A stretch of 64,000 nt of DNA from Kiritimatiellota bacterium B12222 (GTDB taxonomy: Bacteria; Verrucomicrobiota; Kiritimatiellia; SS1-B-03-39; UBA6053), in contig CP120722.1 in the NCBI GenBank assembly GCA_029719485.1, positions 2,232,001 through 2,296,000 on the forward strand, given 5' to 3'. Made by a program: the position numbers and the translations under genes. Under the pieces are notes generated by a model. It saw only the letters and a program-made list of their open reading frames with translations. It searched no databases and was not told the origin of the DNA. Shown in pieces: positions 7,777 to 17,341 of this stretch (its first letter is position 1; each line of letters starts with the position of its first letter).

Positions 7777-9144
7777 TTACTGACTGGCGAGGTCTTGGGC
7801 TTGTTTAACGCAGTCGGAGACGGAGACGCCTTGGTAACTGCTGCCGAGGAGGTGTAGGTTGCCGAGGGCTTCAGTGTGGGTGTGTATTTCTTTGACCCAG
7901 TCTAAGTGTCCCAATTGATAACCGGGGTTTCCGTTGGGCCAGAATTGCAACCAATGTGCACGTGGGGTGGCGGGAATGAAGGGGCAGATCTCTCTGAGTT
8001 TTTCCAGGGCGGGAGCCACGAGGGCCTGTTCATCGCGGGCGACGATGGCCTCATGGGCAAAAGGACCTCCTAAAAAGAGTCGACAAATAAATCGATCGTC
8101 TGCTTCGCGATGGTTAAATTTGGTGCCGGTCCAAGTGCATCCTACCAGTAAACTTTGTAAGGGATGGGAGGACATGAATCCAAATCCGCCGGGGATTTCG
8201 CTGAGATCTTTGCGATCAAAAACCAAGGAAAGTGTGGCGGAAGAGGAGGTCTGTTGACGTTGAAGCAGCTGATGGAATTCGGGATCGAGTTCAGCAAAGA
8301 GTTCTGCCGCCTGTACCGCAGGCAGGGCGATGACTACTCGGTCAAAGGCTTCGCCATCGACCAGCCATCCCTGGCCATTTTTCTGAAGGCTTTTTACCCG
8401 ATGGTTGGGGCGTAAGTGGTCGGAGAGATGGGCCGCTAAGGTGTCGGGCAATTTTTGCATGCCTGATTTTAAGGAGGTGAAGAGCGAAGGTGCGGTTCCG
8501 GCCCGTTCGCGTTGTTTGGCCATTTTCATCATGGAGGCCATGCCTTTGACCAGACTGCCATGTTTATTTTCGAGCATGCGCAGGCGGGGGAAGGTGGCCG
8601 CCATGCTCATGTCTTCGGGGTCACCACCATAAATACCTCCCAGCAGAGGGCCGGCCAGGCGGTTGAGAGTTTCCTGTCCGAAATGACGTCGGGTAAAATC
8701 AGCTAAACTTTCATCTTCCTGTGGCTTTTTATGGTTGATGAAGGGTTCCATCAGCATGCGTGCTTTGCCGGGAATGGACAACAGGGGGGTGGTGAGGATG
8801 GGGGTGACTTTTTGCGGAATGAATAATTTACATCCCGCGGGAAAGGGATGGAGGCGATGATTGTGCAGGATGGAGAAGGAGCGTTGTGCGTCGTTTGAAG
8901 GAAGTAGTTCGTCTTCTATTCCGAGTTCACGACAAAGATCCAGGGCCCATGGTTTTTCGGTGAGCAGAGAGTCGGGCCCACCCTCGAGCAGGCAGCCTTC
9001 GACGGTTCTACTGATGATTTTTCCGCCCCAATGGTTGCTGGCTTCAAACAGGGTAACCTGGTGACCTGCTTTTTTGAGGTAATAGGCCGAAGCGAGTCCG
9101 GCAATTCCTCCTCCGATGATGGCGATGTTTTGCTGAGGCGTCAT
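7777..9144 (-). CDS. hemY: Protoporphyrinogen/coproporphyrinogen oxidase (HemY/HemG-type flavoprotein)
   Basis: The 455-residue protein begins with an FAD-binding Rossmann fold (IAIIGGGIAGLASAYYLKKAGHQVTLFEAS) and continues with WGGK and the GGPDSLLTEKPWAL segment typical of oxygen-dependent protoporphyrinogen oxidases. LLGGIYGGDPEDMSM follows near residue 165. The C-terminal FAD contact reads LLGSSYQGVSVSDCVKQA. The enzyme oxidises protoporphyrinogen IX to protoporphyrin IX, or the coproporphyrinogen equivalent in the coproporphyrin-dependent route; sequence reading alone cannot separate these. It follows hemE by 68 bp on the same strand. Confidence 0.9.
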   Translation of the reverse strand: MTPQQNIAIIGGGIAGLASAYYLKKAGHQVTLFEASNHWGGKIISRTVEGCLLEGGPDSLLTEKPWALDLCRELGIEDELLPSNDAQRSFSILHNHRLHPFPAGCKLFIPQKVTPILTTPLLSIPGKARMLMEPFINHKKPQEDESLADFTRRHFGQETLNRLAGPLLGGIYGGDPEDMSMAATFPRLRMLENKHGSLVKGMASMMKMAKQRERAGTAPSLFTSLKSGMQKLPDTLAAHLSDHLRPNHRVKSLQKNGQGWLVDGEAFDRVVIALPAVQAAELFAELDPEFHQLLQRQQTSSSATLSLVFDRKDLSEIPGGFGFMSSHPLQSLLVGCTWTGTKFNHREADDRFICRLFLGGPFAHEAIVARDEQALVAPALEKLREICPFIPATPRAHWLQFWPNGNPGYQLGHLDWVKEIHTHTEALGNLHLLGSSYQGVSVSDCVKQAQDLASQ

Positions 9145-9212
9145 GGGGATGGTGGATGAGTGGGGGGGAAGTTAGGTGTAGCCGTGGAGGATCACAGGCA
9201 AGGCTGCCTCTG

Positions 9213-10256
9213 TTAGCTTTGAGAGAGCCGATGCACTTCGTTCACGAGTTTGTTGATGCGTGTGGGGGGCGTGGTTTTGATGACCCCGTGTCCAAGATTG
9301 AAGATGTGGCCTTTGGCGGGAGCGAGGTTTTTGAGCACCTCGGCAGCACCTGCAAGGGCGGCTTCGTCGGATGCGAGGAGTCGGGCCGGATCGAGGTTGC
9401 CTTGGAAGACATGATCTTTTCCGATGCGCGCCATCACTTGACTGGGGTTTACCCGCCAGTCGAGTCCGATTACATTCACAGGCATGTCGGCAATTTGTTC
9501 CAAGAGGTGTCCGCCATTGGCCGAAAAGTGGATGGTGGGGACTTTGCCCTCAAGGGCTGTGAAAATTTTACGAGTCCAGGGGGCGGCAAAGGTTTCGTAA
9601 TCGTTAACCGAGAGGCAACCGGCCCAACTATCGAAAAGCTGCAACGCTTGTGCACCGGCGTCAATTTGAGCTTCTAAATACACGATCACTGCATCGGTGA
9701 GCCGATCCATAAGCTCATGCCAGCGGGAGACATTGGAAAACATCCATCCACGTACATCGTCGAAATCTTTGCTGCCGCCGCCGTTTACGGCATAACAGGC
9801 CAAAGTGAAAGGGGCACCGGAAAAGCCGATCAGTGGGATTCTATTTTTGAGCAATTCACGGGAGAGGCGAATGGCGTCCAAGGTGAAATCAATTTGTTTG
9901 ACAGGGTCAACGGATTTGAGGGCCTTAATATCCGCGGTATCTTTGATGGGATTGTGAAAGACGGGGCCGCGGCCGGGAATGAATTCGAGTTGCAATCCCA
10001 TGGGTTCGAGCAAGGTGAGGATGTCCGCAAAAATGATGGCGGCATCGATGTCAAATGCATTCACCGGTTGCAGGGTCACTTCGGCCGCCAATTCCGGGTT
10101 TTTCATCATTTCCAGAATGGGATAGTCTTTCCTCAGGGCCATGTATTCCGGCATATAACGTCCGGCTTGGCGCATCAACCACACCGGGGTGTGAGGGACG
10201 GCTTCGCCTCGGCAGGCTTTCAGAAAAGAGTCATTTTGGGGAGTGATGGTTTGCAT
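9213..10256 (-). CDS. hemE: Uroporphyrinogen decarboxylase
   Basis: This is a 347-residue protein of normal length. The N-terminal signature VWLMRQAGRYMPEY holds the conserved arginines that bind the substrate carboxylates. The IIFADILTLLEPMGLQLEF segment carries the catalytic Asp, and GFSGAPFTLACYAV and FDSWAGCLS are further family blocks. It converts uroporphyrinogen III to coproporphyrinogen III in the cytoplasm. It lies between an MsbA-like exporter gene (45 bp upstream) and the protoporphyrinogen oxidase, so two successive heme enzymes are co-directional and likely co-transcribed. Confidence 0.97.
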   Translation of the reverse strand: MQTITPQNDSFLKACRGEAVPHTPVWLMRQAGRYMPEYMALRKDYPILEMMKNPELAAEVTLQPVNAFDIDAAIIFADILTLLEPMGLQLEFIPGRGPVFHNPIKDTADIKALKSVDPVKQIDFTLDAIRLSRELLKNRIPLIGFSGAPFTLACYAVNGGGSKDFDDVRGWMFSNVSRWHELMDRLTDAVIVYLEAQIDAGAQALQLFDSWAGCLSVNDYETFAAPWTRKIFTALEGKVPTIHFSANGGHLLEQIADMPVNVIGLDWRVNPSQVMARIGKDHVFQGNLDPARLLASDEAALAGAAEVLKNLAPAKGHIFNLGHGVIKTTPPTRINKLVNEVHRLSQS

Positions 10257-10301
10257 GTCCTCTCTGTAATCGGGAAGAGGGGGATTGGCAAACTTTTCGG
10301 G

Positions 10302-12101
10302 TCAATTTCCCTGTTGCCACAGTTTGGCGTAGACGCCCTGTTTTGCCAATAACTCGGAGTGTGTGCCTTGTTCGACGATTTTTCCTGCATCCAATACCAC
10401 AATCAGATCACAAGTTTTGACGGTGGTGAGTCGATGAGCGATGACAAAGGCGGTTCGTTGGGCGAGGAGACGGTCGAAATTTTCCTGCACATGCATTTCC
10501 GTGGCGGTGTCGAGGGCGCTGGTGGCCTCGTCTAAAATGACGATGGCAGGATCTTTGAGCAATAATCGGGCGATGGAGAAGCGTTGGCGTTCGCCTCCGG
10601 AGAGTTGTTGTCCTCGTTCGCCGACCATGGTTTCGAATCCGTAAGGGAGTTCGTGGATGCGATCGAGGATACCCGCGGCGGCGCAGGCTTCTTCGAGTTC
10701 TTGCATGCTTTTGTCAGGATTTACAAACAACAAGTTTTCTTTGATGCTTCCGTAGAAGAGAAAAGTTTCTTGAAACACGATGCCAATATGACTGCGTAAA
10801 CTGCGTCGATTGATATCATTGACGGGATGACCATCGATGAGAATGCGCCCTTGATCAGGTTCGTAAAAGCGCAGGAGCAATGACATGAGGGTGCTTTTTC
10901 CGCATCCGGTAGTACCTACCAAACCGATTTGTTGACCGGGTTGAACCTGCAGGGAAAAGTCATCAATGATTTTTCTCTCCTGATTGTAGCCGAAGTGGAG
11001 ATGTTCAAAAGTGACCTGACCTGCTATTTTTCCGGGTGGGAGTTGTTTTCCACCTGTGTGATCCCACTCTTGGGCATCTTCTTCGAGGAATTCTCGAATG
11101 CGTTCCCAGGAGACCATGCCACGTTGAATGGTTTCAAACATGCCGACAAAACTGCGAATGGGATTAAAAAAGTGTCCGGTGAGGGCGATAAAACTGGTGA
11201 TGGTTCCCGCGGTAATGGCGATGGAGCCGTCCATCAACATCCATGCGCCCAAGGTGGAGATGCTGACCAGGGCGAGATCCTGGGTGCTGTATTGCACTTG
11301 ATGACTCACTGAAAAGATTTTCATGATGTCGATGTGTTGATTGCGCACGCTTTCCTGCACGTGTTCATAGCGGGCATTGGAATGATCTTCCATGGTGTAG
11401 GCTTTGATTTCCCGAATGCCACTGACGGTTTCCTGCATGATGGAGGTGGCAGAGGATTCTTTTTGGCGCAGTTCCCGATAGAGCGGTTTCAGTTTGGTTT
11501 GAATGGTGTAGACGGAATAGACAATGAGGGGCGTGGGGAGTAAGACGGCCACAAATAGTGCCGGAGACATGGCGAGCATGAGAATGGGGGCAATTACAAA
11601 TTGCAACAAACTGTAGAACAGAAAAAACCAAGTTTTAAATAAGGTTTCAGTTTTTTGCACATCCCCGAGTGCGCGTTCCATGATGGCGCCGGTTTGTTCC
11701 CGCTGATAGTAACTCATGCTCAGTCGGTTTAAATGGGTGCGGATATCCATTTTGAGTTCAAGCAAGACCTGTTGAACGAGCTCGGTCATGCGTCGCCACA
11801 TCACCACGCCGAAGAGATTGGCGATGAGGATAAGCACTAACATGGTACCCAAATAGCCTAGAATCATTTGGGGACGGGTAAACTGTTCCTCAAACCAGGT
11901 ATGGCTGATGTTTAAGGCGAAAAAACGGGTATCTCTTTCGCTGATGACCACATCCACAAACACGCCGACGGTGGCCGCCGGAATGAGGTTCATGACGGAG
12001 TTGAACAGGTAAAAGAGGTTGATTTTTAAGAAGCGTTTCCGGTGGGGGCGCAAATAGGCGAGCAAACTTTTCAGGCCGGAACTTGCGGGTTTATCCCTCA
12101 T
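10302..12101 (-). CDS. ABC transporter, fused permease and ATPase (MsbA/lipid-exporter type)
   Basis: The 599-residue half-transporter has an N-terminal six-helix membrane domain (about residues 20-320) and a C-terminal nucleotide-binding domain. The latter has Walker A GTTGCGKST, the Q-loop in GIVFQETFLF, the signature LSGGERQR, and Walker B IVILDEATSALD followed by the H-loop in VIAHRL. The IM-x-RALGDVQKTE loop in the membrane domain is typical of lipid and multidrug exporters of the MsbA group. It works as a homodimer, or as a heterodimer with an unseen partner. The start ATG overlaps the stop of the upstream epimerase gene by 4 bp. The substrate is unknown; neighbouring heme genes alone do not make it a heme exporter. 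Confidence 0.88.
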   Translation of the reverse strand: MRDKPASSGLKSLLAYLRPHRKRFLKINLFYLFNSVMNLIPAATVGVFVDVVISERDTRFFALNISHTWFEEQFTRPQMILGYLGTMLVLILIANLFGVVMWRRMTELVQQVLLELKMDIRTHLNRLSMSYYQREQTGAIMERALGDVQKTETLFKTWFFLFYSLLQFVIAPILMLAMSPALFVAVLLPTPLIVYSVYTIQTKLKPLYRELRQKESSATSIMQETVSGIREIKAYTMEDHSNARYEHVQESVRNQHIDIMKIFSVSHQVQYSTQDLALVSISTLGAWMLMDGSIAITAGTITSFIALTGHFFNPIRSFVGMFETIQRGMVSWERIREFLEEDAQEWDHTGGKQLPPGKIAGQVTFEHLHFGYNQERKIIDDFSLQVQPGQQIGLVGTTGCGKSTLMSLLLRFYEPDQGRILIDGHPVNDINRRSLRSHIGIVFQETFLFYGSIKENLLFVNPDKSMQELEEACAAAGILDRIHELPYGFETMVGERGQQLSGGERQRFSIARLLLKDPAIVILDEATSALDTATEMHVQENFDRLLAQRTAFVIAHRLTTVKTCDLIVVLDAGKIVEQGTHSELLAKQGVYAKLWQQGN

Positions 12102-13294
12102 TGGGGGATTCCGGAGAGGAGGTTGTAGTCGATTACTTTTTCAACCATGCGAACGGCATGGTGATCACATTTAAAGTTGTGCCCGGTATTCAAACTGATG
12201 GGACATCCATTTTCTGATACGGTGGTAAGGATGCCCCCGCCCAAGGCCTCTGATTTGAAAAAATACTGCTGATAAAAATTCATCATGCGTTGGGCTTTTT
12301 CCAAAGGGAAAGCCTGTTCTCCCCAACGTTTGCGCGCCCAGAGGACTCCTAAAATGGATTCCACCTGAGGCCAGAATGTAGCGCATAAAGGAGCGGATTT
12401 AGAGCCGGGATAAAAATCATTACGGAAACAACCGTTGGGAGCCAATCCATTCTCGAGGGTGCGGGAGCTGAGCCGACGCATACGGTCGTCCATAAAAGGA
12501 ATGGTGATTTCGCAATGGGCTTCGATTTCGAAGCAAAAGCCCAGCCATTCAAATCCGTGGGCGAGGCTTTGGTAAATGTAGTCAAATTCGGCGCAGGGGC
12601 TACAGTCGTCGGCCAAGTGCTCCACGGTGAGACCGTCTTCGGGACGGGATATGCGGGTATCGAAGAAGTAGAGAAGATCTTTTATTTGGGATTGCAGATA
12701 GTTCTTTTCGATTTCGAGTTGATCGGGGGCGACTTTTTTAAGTGCGCGAAAGAGGTTGAGGGCTGCTTCACAGCGATGGATATGGGCATTGTCCGATTTG
12801 TCTGATCGCTGCTGGGTTGTCGGGTCAAAGGTATCCCAGGTGCCCAGCGTTTTGAGATCGTAGTCGGTGAACAGGAGATCGAGTTCTTTATAGATCTGGA
12901 GGGCACTTTCCGCCGCGGCCCGGTGATTAAACGCGAGGGCGTAGCGACTCAAGGCAATCACATGATAGGCGTTGAGGTAACTTGAGATGCTGTTGTCTTC
13001 AATTTTTTGACTTTTGTTTCCCACCAGTAAGCTGCCCGATCTTTTGGGGAAGGAGCTGTAGAGACTGTTGTAAAGATGGTGGGCGATGTGTTCACTTTGG
13101 GCATGCCCGTGTTCAAAGCCTACGCTGTAATTGTAGAGCTGCCGCAGGTGCATGAGCGGGGCCCGTCGGGGAGTGGACTCTACTTTTTTCAGGGGATGGA
13201 CATAGGTGACGATGCCTCCATTTTCCCAGTCTACGAAAGGGGCCCACCACTCTAAAATATAGTTGAGGTGATCTTCAAATAGTGAGGGATTCAT
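12098..13294 (-). CDS. AGE-family sugar isomerase/epimerase
   Basis: The 398-residue protein matches the N-acylglucosamine 2-epimerase/cellobiose 2-epimerase superfamily, an (alpha/alpha)6 barrel. It opens with ILEWWAPFVDWENGGIVTYV (the family's 'W...D...GG' start). It has MHLRQLYNYSVGFEHG near residue 48, conserved histidines in DNAHIHRCEAALNL, and FWPQVESILGVLWA near residue 310. Members interconvert glucose/mannose-type or N-acetyl sugars, or epimerise the reducing end of disaccharides; which one cannot be read from the sequence. It is translationally coupled to the exporter gene downstream (4-bp ATGA overlap). Confidence 0.82.
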   Translation of the reverse strand: MNPSLFEDHLNYILEWWAPFVDWENGGIVTYVHPLKKVESTPRRAPLMHLRQLYNYSVGFEHGHAQSEHIAHHLYNSLYSSFPKRSGSLLVGNKSQKIEDNSISSYLNAYHVIALSRYALAFNHRAAAESALQIYKELDLLFTDYDLKTLGTWDTFDPTTQQRSDKSDNAHIHRCEAALNLFRALKKVAPDQLEIEKNYLQSQIKDLLYFFDTRISRPEDGLTVEHLADDCSPCAEFDYIYQSLAHGFEWLGFCFEIEAHCEITIPFMDDRMRRLSSRTLENGLAPNGCFRNDFYPGSKSAPLCATFWPQVESILGVLWARKRWGEQAFPLEKAQRMMNFYQQYFFKSEALGGGILTTVSENGCPISLNTGHNFKCDHHAVRMVEKVIDYNLLSGIPQ

Positions 13295-13348
13295 GAGTCA
13301 AGCATGCGCGCCCAGTTGTCGGTGGCAATCTAAATATGAAAGGAATGT

Positions 13349-15604
13349 TTAGCCCATGCCGATAATTTCAGTGAAGTTAATATTCTCGGCGGAGAGCACC
13401 AGTACCAAGGGAAGTCCTGCCGTATCTTCCAGCATTTTGCGGTAATAATTTTGATAGACCTCAGGATCATCATCGGGTTGAGGTTGCATCATTCCAATCA
13501 AAACCAGCGAGGCATCTGCAGAAGAGCGGTGAATCATTTCCAAGGGTTTGGGGAGGTCGGCGATCAGCACTTCCAATTCGAGATTCAGGCGATGCTCTTC
13601 TTTGAACTGTTGTAGGTAGAGCATGATGTCTTTGCGTTCTGATTCATCTTTGATCATGCGTTTAAGGACGATGCGCGCATTGGCCCAGCGTCCGCCGCGG
13701 GTGAGCAGATAGGCCGAGGTCAGCATGAGGCCGATGTTGGCTTGTTGTCCGCGCCACCAAATGTCGATACGGGGTTGGGTGGGCAATTCCGATTCTTCAT
13801 CCAAGGTACGCACCATAATCAAATTGCGCTTCATTTTGTAACAAAGCTGGATGAAGTTGGTATAGGCGGGGATCTGTTCTGGTCGCCGCGTTTCGCCCAT
13901 GACGATGGTGTTGGGTTCGATGGGACCAAAGCCATAGCCTTTGACGAGTGCTTCTGCTCCGGGTAAAATCTCCTTGGAGGGGAAGAGTTTGACCATGGCG
14001 TCTACATTGCGCTTTTGTAGGTAATCGGTGATACTTTTCCGCAAGGAAATGACTCGTTCGGAGGTCCAATTTTCACTGGGCACGATGGTGGCCAAGGTGA
14101 GGTAGGAGGTCCCGCGGGCGAGGGCTTGGGCCAATTCAATCAAATGCCAACGGCTTTGAGGGGATCCGCTGAAAACCAATACGTTTGGCCGCCAGTTTCG
14201 TTCATCGGTGGGACGGTTGAGTAGACGTTCGATGGCGAAACGTACCAGAAGCATCAACACGCCACTGCGGGTATCTCCCCAACGAGATCTGATTTTGCGG
14301 CGTTTCATCACCACGTATAAGCAACTGGTCACAAAGAGGGCGGCGATGGAGGCACCAATATCGATCATGATCATGGTGGTAAAACAGGCCATGGCTCCGA
14401 TCAGAGATCCCCACCAAGGGAAACGAAATTTAGGGCGCCAGGTGGGGCTTTCAATGAGGCCTTCTAATCCCGCGGACAGGTTGATCAGTCCGTAAGAGGT
14501 GAGGAAGAACATGGTGAGGACAGGCGCGATCATATTTAAATCGCCCAATAAAATGGCGAGCATGGCGACTGCAAATGAAATGGCGGTGGCGATGCGGGGA
14601 TCCTTCTTTTTGCCGTAGCCTTTGCCAATGAAGCGCGGGAGAACCCGGTCATTGGCCAAGGCCTGAAGGGTGCGGGGCGCGCCCAGTAATGCCCCCAAGG
14701 CGCTGGACAGGGTGGCGGCCCAGACGCCCACCATAATGAGAATCGCCCAACGGGCAATTTCGGCCATAATCAAGGGGCGGGTGAGGAGAATATTTTCATC
14801 TTTGATGTAGTAAACCAATACCAAGGGGATGCACATATACACCACGTATCCGGTGAGGACCGCGGCGATGGTGCCCCGGGGAAGCGATTTTGCGGGATCT
14901 TTCAAGTCACCTGACATGGCAATACCGGCTTCAATTCCGGTCACGGCAGGGAAAAAGACCGCAAAGACCAGCCAGAAATCGACCTTCATCGGCACCTCGA
15001 CCCCGGGCAGTACGGCATTATCAACGGGCGGTCCGCCAGCAAAGAAGGATACCAAAGAAGCAAAGATCGCGCAGAGAATCAATAATTGGGCTTTGAGTGC
15101 GAGGTCTGCTGAAATTAAGGCCAGCAAGGTGAGGCCGCTGAGGGTGAGAATCGAAATGAAGCGGGCTTCACTGATGCCCTGCATAAACTCAGGTAAGCGT
15201 TCAATCCATGGGGTCAAGTTGACCACGTCTTCGATGGATTCTGCGAAACCAGAGATATAGAACGCGATCCCTAAGGCCTGAGCTAAAAATAGAGGTAAAC
15301 CAATGGCGGCGCCAATTTCTAAGCCCAGGGAACGGGAAATCATGTAGTAGGCGCCCCCTTGTCCCACTTTCATATTGGTGGCGGTGGCGGAAAGGGAAAG
15401 TCCGGTCAAAAAGGTGATCGAGGTGGCCATGGTGACGATCAACAGGGTCTGTGCGAGCCCCACATTGCCGAGTACCCATCCAAAGCGGAGGAACATGATC
15501 ACGCCGAGAATGGTGAGAATACTGGGCGTAAAGACTCCTTGAAAGGTTCCAAATTGGTATCCGCCCACGGCATCTACAGCGTCTTTTTTTCGTTTTTTTG
15601 ACAT
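13349..15604 (-). CDS. SLC12/APC-superfamily cation-chloride or amino-acid transporter
   Basis: The 751-residue protein begins with the SLC12 signature (FQGVFTPSILTILGVIMFLRFGWVLGNVG). About twelve membrane helices follow to residue 420 or so. A hydrophilic C-terminal half of about 330 residues resembles the SLC12 regulatory tail (NWRPNVLVFSGSPQSRWHLIELAQALARG). In eukaryotes such proteins carry Na, K and Cl; substrates of bacterial members are largely untested. It lies 64 bp downstream of the exporter operon end (ftsX-like gene) and is probably on the same long transcript, though that gap could hold its own promoter. Confidence 0.82.
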   Translation of the reverse strand: MSKKRKKDAVDAVGGYQFGTFQGVFTPSILTILGVIMFLRFGWVLGNVGLAQTLLIVTMATSITFLTGLSLSATATNMKVGQGGAYYMISRSLGLEIGAAIGLPLFLAQALGIAFYISGFAESIEDVVNLTPWIERLPEFMQGISEARFISILTLSGLTLLALISADLALKAQLLILCAIFASLVSFFAGGPPVDNAVLPGVEVPMKVDFWLVFAVFFPAVTGIEAGIAMSGDLKDPAKSLPRGTIAAVLTGYVVYMCIPLVLVYYIKDENILLTRPLIMAEIARWAILIMVGVWAATLSSALGALLGAPRTLQALANDRVLPRFIGKGYGKKKDPRIATAISFAVAMLAILLGDLNMIAPVLTMFFLTSYGLINLSAGLEGLIESPTWRPKFRFPWWGSLIGAMACFTTMIMIDIGASIAALFVTSCLYVVMKRRKIRSRWGDTRSGVLMLLVRFAIERLLNRPTDERNWRPNVLVFSGSPQSRWHLIELAQALARGTSYLTLATIVPSENWTSERVISLRKSITDYLQKRNVDAMVKLFPSKEILPGAEALVKGYGFGPIEPNTIVMGETRRPEQIPAYTNFIQLCYKMKRNLIMVRTLDEESELPTQPRIDIWWRGQQANIGLMLTSAYLLTRGGRWANARIVLKRMIKDESERKDIMLYLQQFKEEHRLNLELEVLIADLPKPLEMIHRSSADASLVLIGMMQPQPDDDPEVYQNYYRKMLEDTAGLPLVLVLSAENINFTEIIGMG

Positions 15605-15668
15605 AAGGTCGTTAATTTATAAGGTCTGCGCTAAAAGGGAAGAAAATAGCGTAAGTGCTGAAGGATCG

Positions 15669-16664
15669 TTATTCCCCTTTGAGGGCTTCGCTGGGGATGA
15701 GTTTGGCGGCTTGCATGGCCGGAAGCGTGGCGCAGAAGAGAATCCAGGCTGGTGCGAGGATCATGGCGCTGAGGAGTGGGGCCAAGGGCACCAGGGGGAG
15801 AAAAAAGAGGTAACCGAGTAGGCAAGGGAGTACGCTGCCGAGCAGGGCTTCCCCTAAAATCTGGTTTCGAATGTTTTGCGGGGTAGCCCCGAGAGCACGC
15901 CGCAGGGCAAATTCAGTTTTGCGTTCACGCAATTCTGCTTGATAGAGCGCTTGTAGCAATACTGCAATCAACAGGGCTACGGCGATGGTGATGCCGGTGA
16001 GGATGCGTTTTAGTTTTTGAAAACCTGCTTGAGCCAATTGTTGTTTTTCGCGGTGGTCAATCAATTGGATGTTTTGCCACTGGAGAAATTCTTTGATCAG
16101 GGGTTCCACGGTGGATGCGGGCAGAGCGATTTTGAGTTGTTGTAGTTCTGCGATGGAGGCGGTTTGGGAGCGTAAGGGGATGACCTTGTCGACGGAGAGG
16201 GGGAATTGACCTACGCCATAGATTCTGAAGGCTTGGTTTTCAAAGGGAAACAGCCCCCCGGGAATTTGTTGTGGATAGGCGTAGGCGGAGAGGTACACGG
16301 CCATTTCTCCAGCGTGGAGGTCTTGGGGAGAAAATCCATTTCCTTGACCGGTAAAAAAGTCGGGGGGGAGGGTGCCGGTGACCCAAGCGGTGGAGGCGTT
16401 GATACGTAGACCGTACCAACTTCCGGCAGGGAGTCTTTGGGTCAGTTCTATGAGTTTTTCGGGGTTGGGTTGTGCAGGAAGCAGGAGGGTAGAGGCATCT
16501 TGAGGCCAAGCTTGGAGCAGGGTATCGGCTTCGGAGGAGGCTTTTTCGAGCATCCATAATTCGCTGCCCGTGAGTAGACTCAACATCAGACAGAGCATCA
16601 TCAAGGATGCGACAGGCAAAGGGCGGGCTTTCCATCCGTTGAGAATATCCGTCAAGGGATTCAC
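15669..16664 (-). CDS. FtsX/MacB-type ABC permease
   Basis: The 331-residue protein has one N-terminal membrane helix (about residues 18-40), a periplasmic domain of about 180 residues, and three C-terminal helices. The loop ERKTEFALRRALGATPQNIRNQILGEALL is the family's coupling region. The protein ends PSEALKGE, the usual FtsX-type terminus. This is the topology of LolC/E and MacB permeases, which move lipoproteins or peptides mechanically rather than through a pore. It overlaps the ATPase gene upstream by 4 bp, so ATPase, permease and adaptor form one three-gene unit. Confidence 0.85.
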   Translation of the reverse strand: MNPLTDILNGWKARPLPVASLMMLCLMLSLLTGSELWMLEKASSEADTLLQAWPQDASTLLLPAQPNPEKLIELTQRLPAGSWYGLRINASTAWVTGTLPPDFFTGQGNGFSPQDLHAGEMAVYLSAYAYPQQIPGGLFPFENQAFRIYGVGQFPLSVDKVIPLRSQTASIAELQQLKIALPASTVEPLIKEFLQWQNIQLIDHREKQQLAQAGFQKLKRILTGITIAVALLIAVLLQALYQAELRERKTEFALRRALGATPQNIRNQILGEALLGSVLPCLLGYLFFLPLVPLAPLLSAMILAPAWILFCATLPAMQAAKLIPSEALKGE

Positions 16665-17341
16665 AGCGGGCGTTCCTTCAGCTGACCTTGTTCAAAATAG
16701 AAAAAGCGGGTGGCAAACTCCAGCCATCGTTCATCGTGGGTGGCAATGATCATTGCGGCGCCTTGGCGGGAGATATCGTCAAACAGGGTTTTTACTTTCT
16801 CTGCATTATTTGCGTCCAAATTTCCTGTGGGTTCATCCGCGAGAAAGAGGGAGGGTTGCACCAGCAGTGCGCGTGCGATACAGAGGCGCTGTTTTTCACC
16901 ACCAGAAAGGAAACGGGCGGGTTTTTCCGCATGAGGCATCAGGCCCATGTCTTCGAGTAACTGCTCGCATCGTTGGTCGAGTGACGCTGACTCTTGGAGG
17001 TAGCGGGTGCGAAGGCGCACATTATCACGGACGCTATGATGGGGCAGAATATGGAACTGTTGAAAGACCATACCGAGCTCATGTGCGCGGAGAGCACAGC
17101 GTTGTTTCTCGGTCAAGGGCGCGGTGTCTTTGCCTTGAAAAAGAAGTGTGCCTGTGGAGGGTTTATCTAACAGTGCCAGGAGATGGAGCAGGGTGGTTTT
17201 ACCGCATCCGGACGGTCCAAAGAGAACAATGCGATCGTCGGCAAAGAGTTGAAGATTTACATCCTGCAAGACCTGAAGGTTTCCGCTGGGCGTTTCAAAA
17301 TGTCGATAAACGCCTTTTAATTCCATGCGGGGGCTGTTCAT
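16661..17341 (-). CDS. ABC transporter ATPase (LolD/MacB type)
   Basis: The 226-residue protein carries Walker A GPSGCGKTT, the Q-loop in GMVFQQFHILPHHSVRDNV, the signature LSGGEKQRLCIARALL, and Walker B LFLADEPTGNLD. The 'DEPTGNLD' form and 'VFQQF-x-L' are hallmarks of the LolD/MacB/FtsE branch. It powers the FtsX-like permease encoded immediately downstream. Both junctions (17338-17341 with the adaptor gene and 16661-16664 with the permease gene) are 4-bp ATGA overlaps, implying translational coupling. Confidence 0.92.
   Translation of the reverse strand: MNSPRMELKGVYRHFETPSGNLQVLQDVNLQLFADDRIVLFGPSGCGKTTLLHLLALLDKPSTGTLLFQGKDTAPLTEKQRCALRAHELGMVFQQFHILPHHSVRDNVRLRTRYLQESASLDQRCEQLLEDMGLMPHAEKPARFLSGGEKQRLCIARALLVQPSLFLADEPTGNLDANNAEKVKTLFDDISRQGAAMIIATHDERWLEFATRFFYFEQGQLKERPL

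Noticed and set aside
10302..12101. Dedicated heme exporter
   Set aside because: The only evidence is neighbouring heme genes. The protein itself looks like a general MsbA-type lipid or drug exporter.
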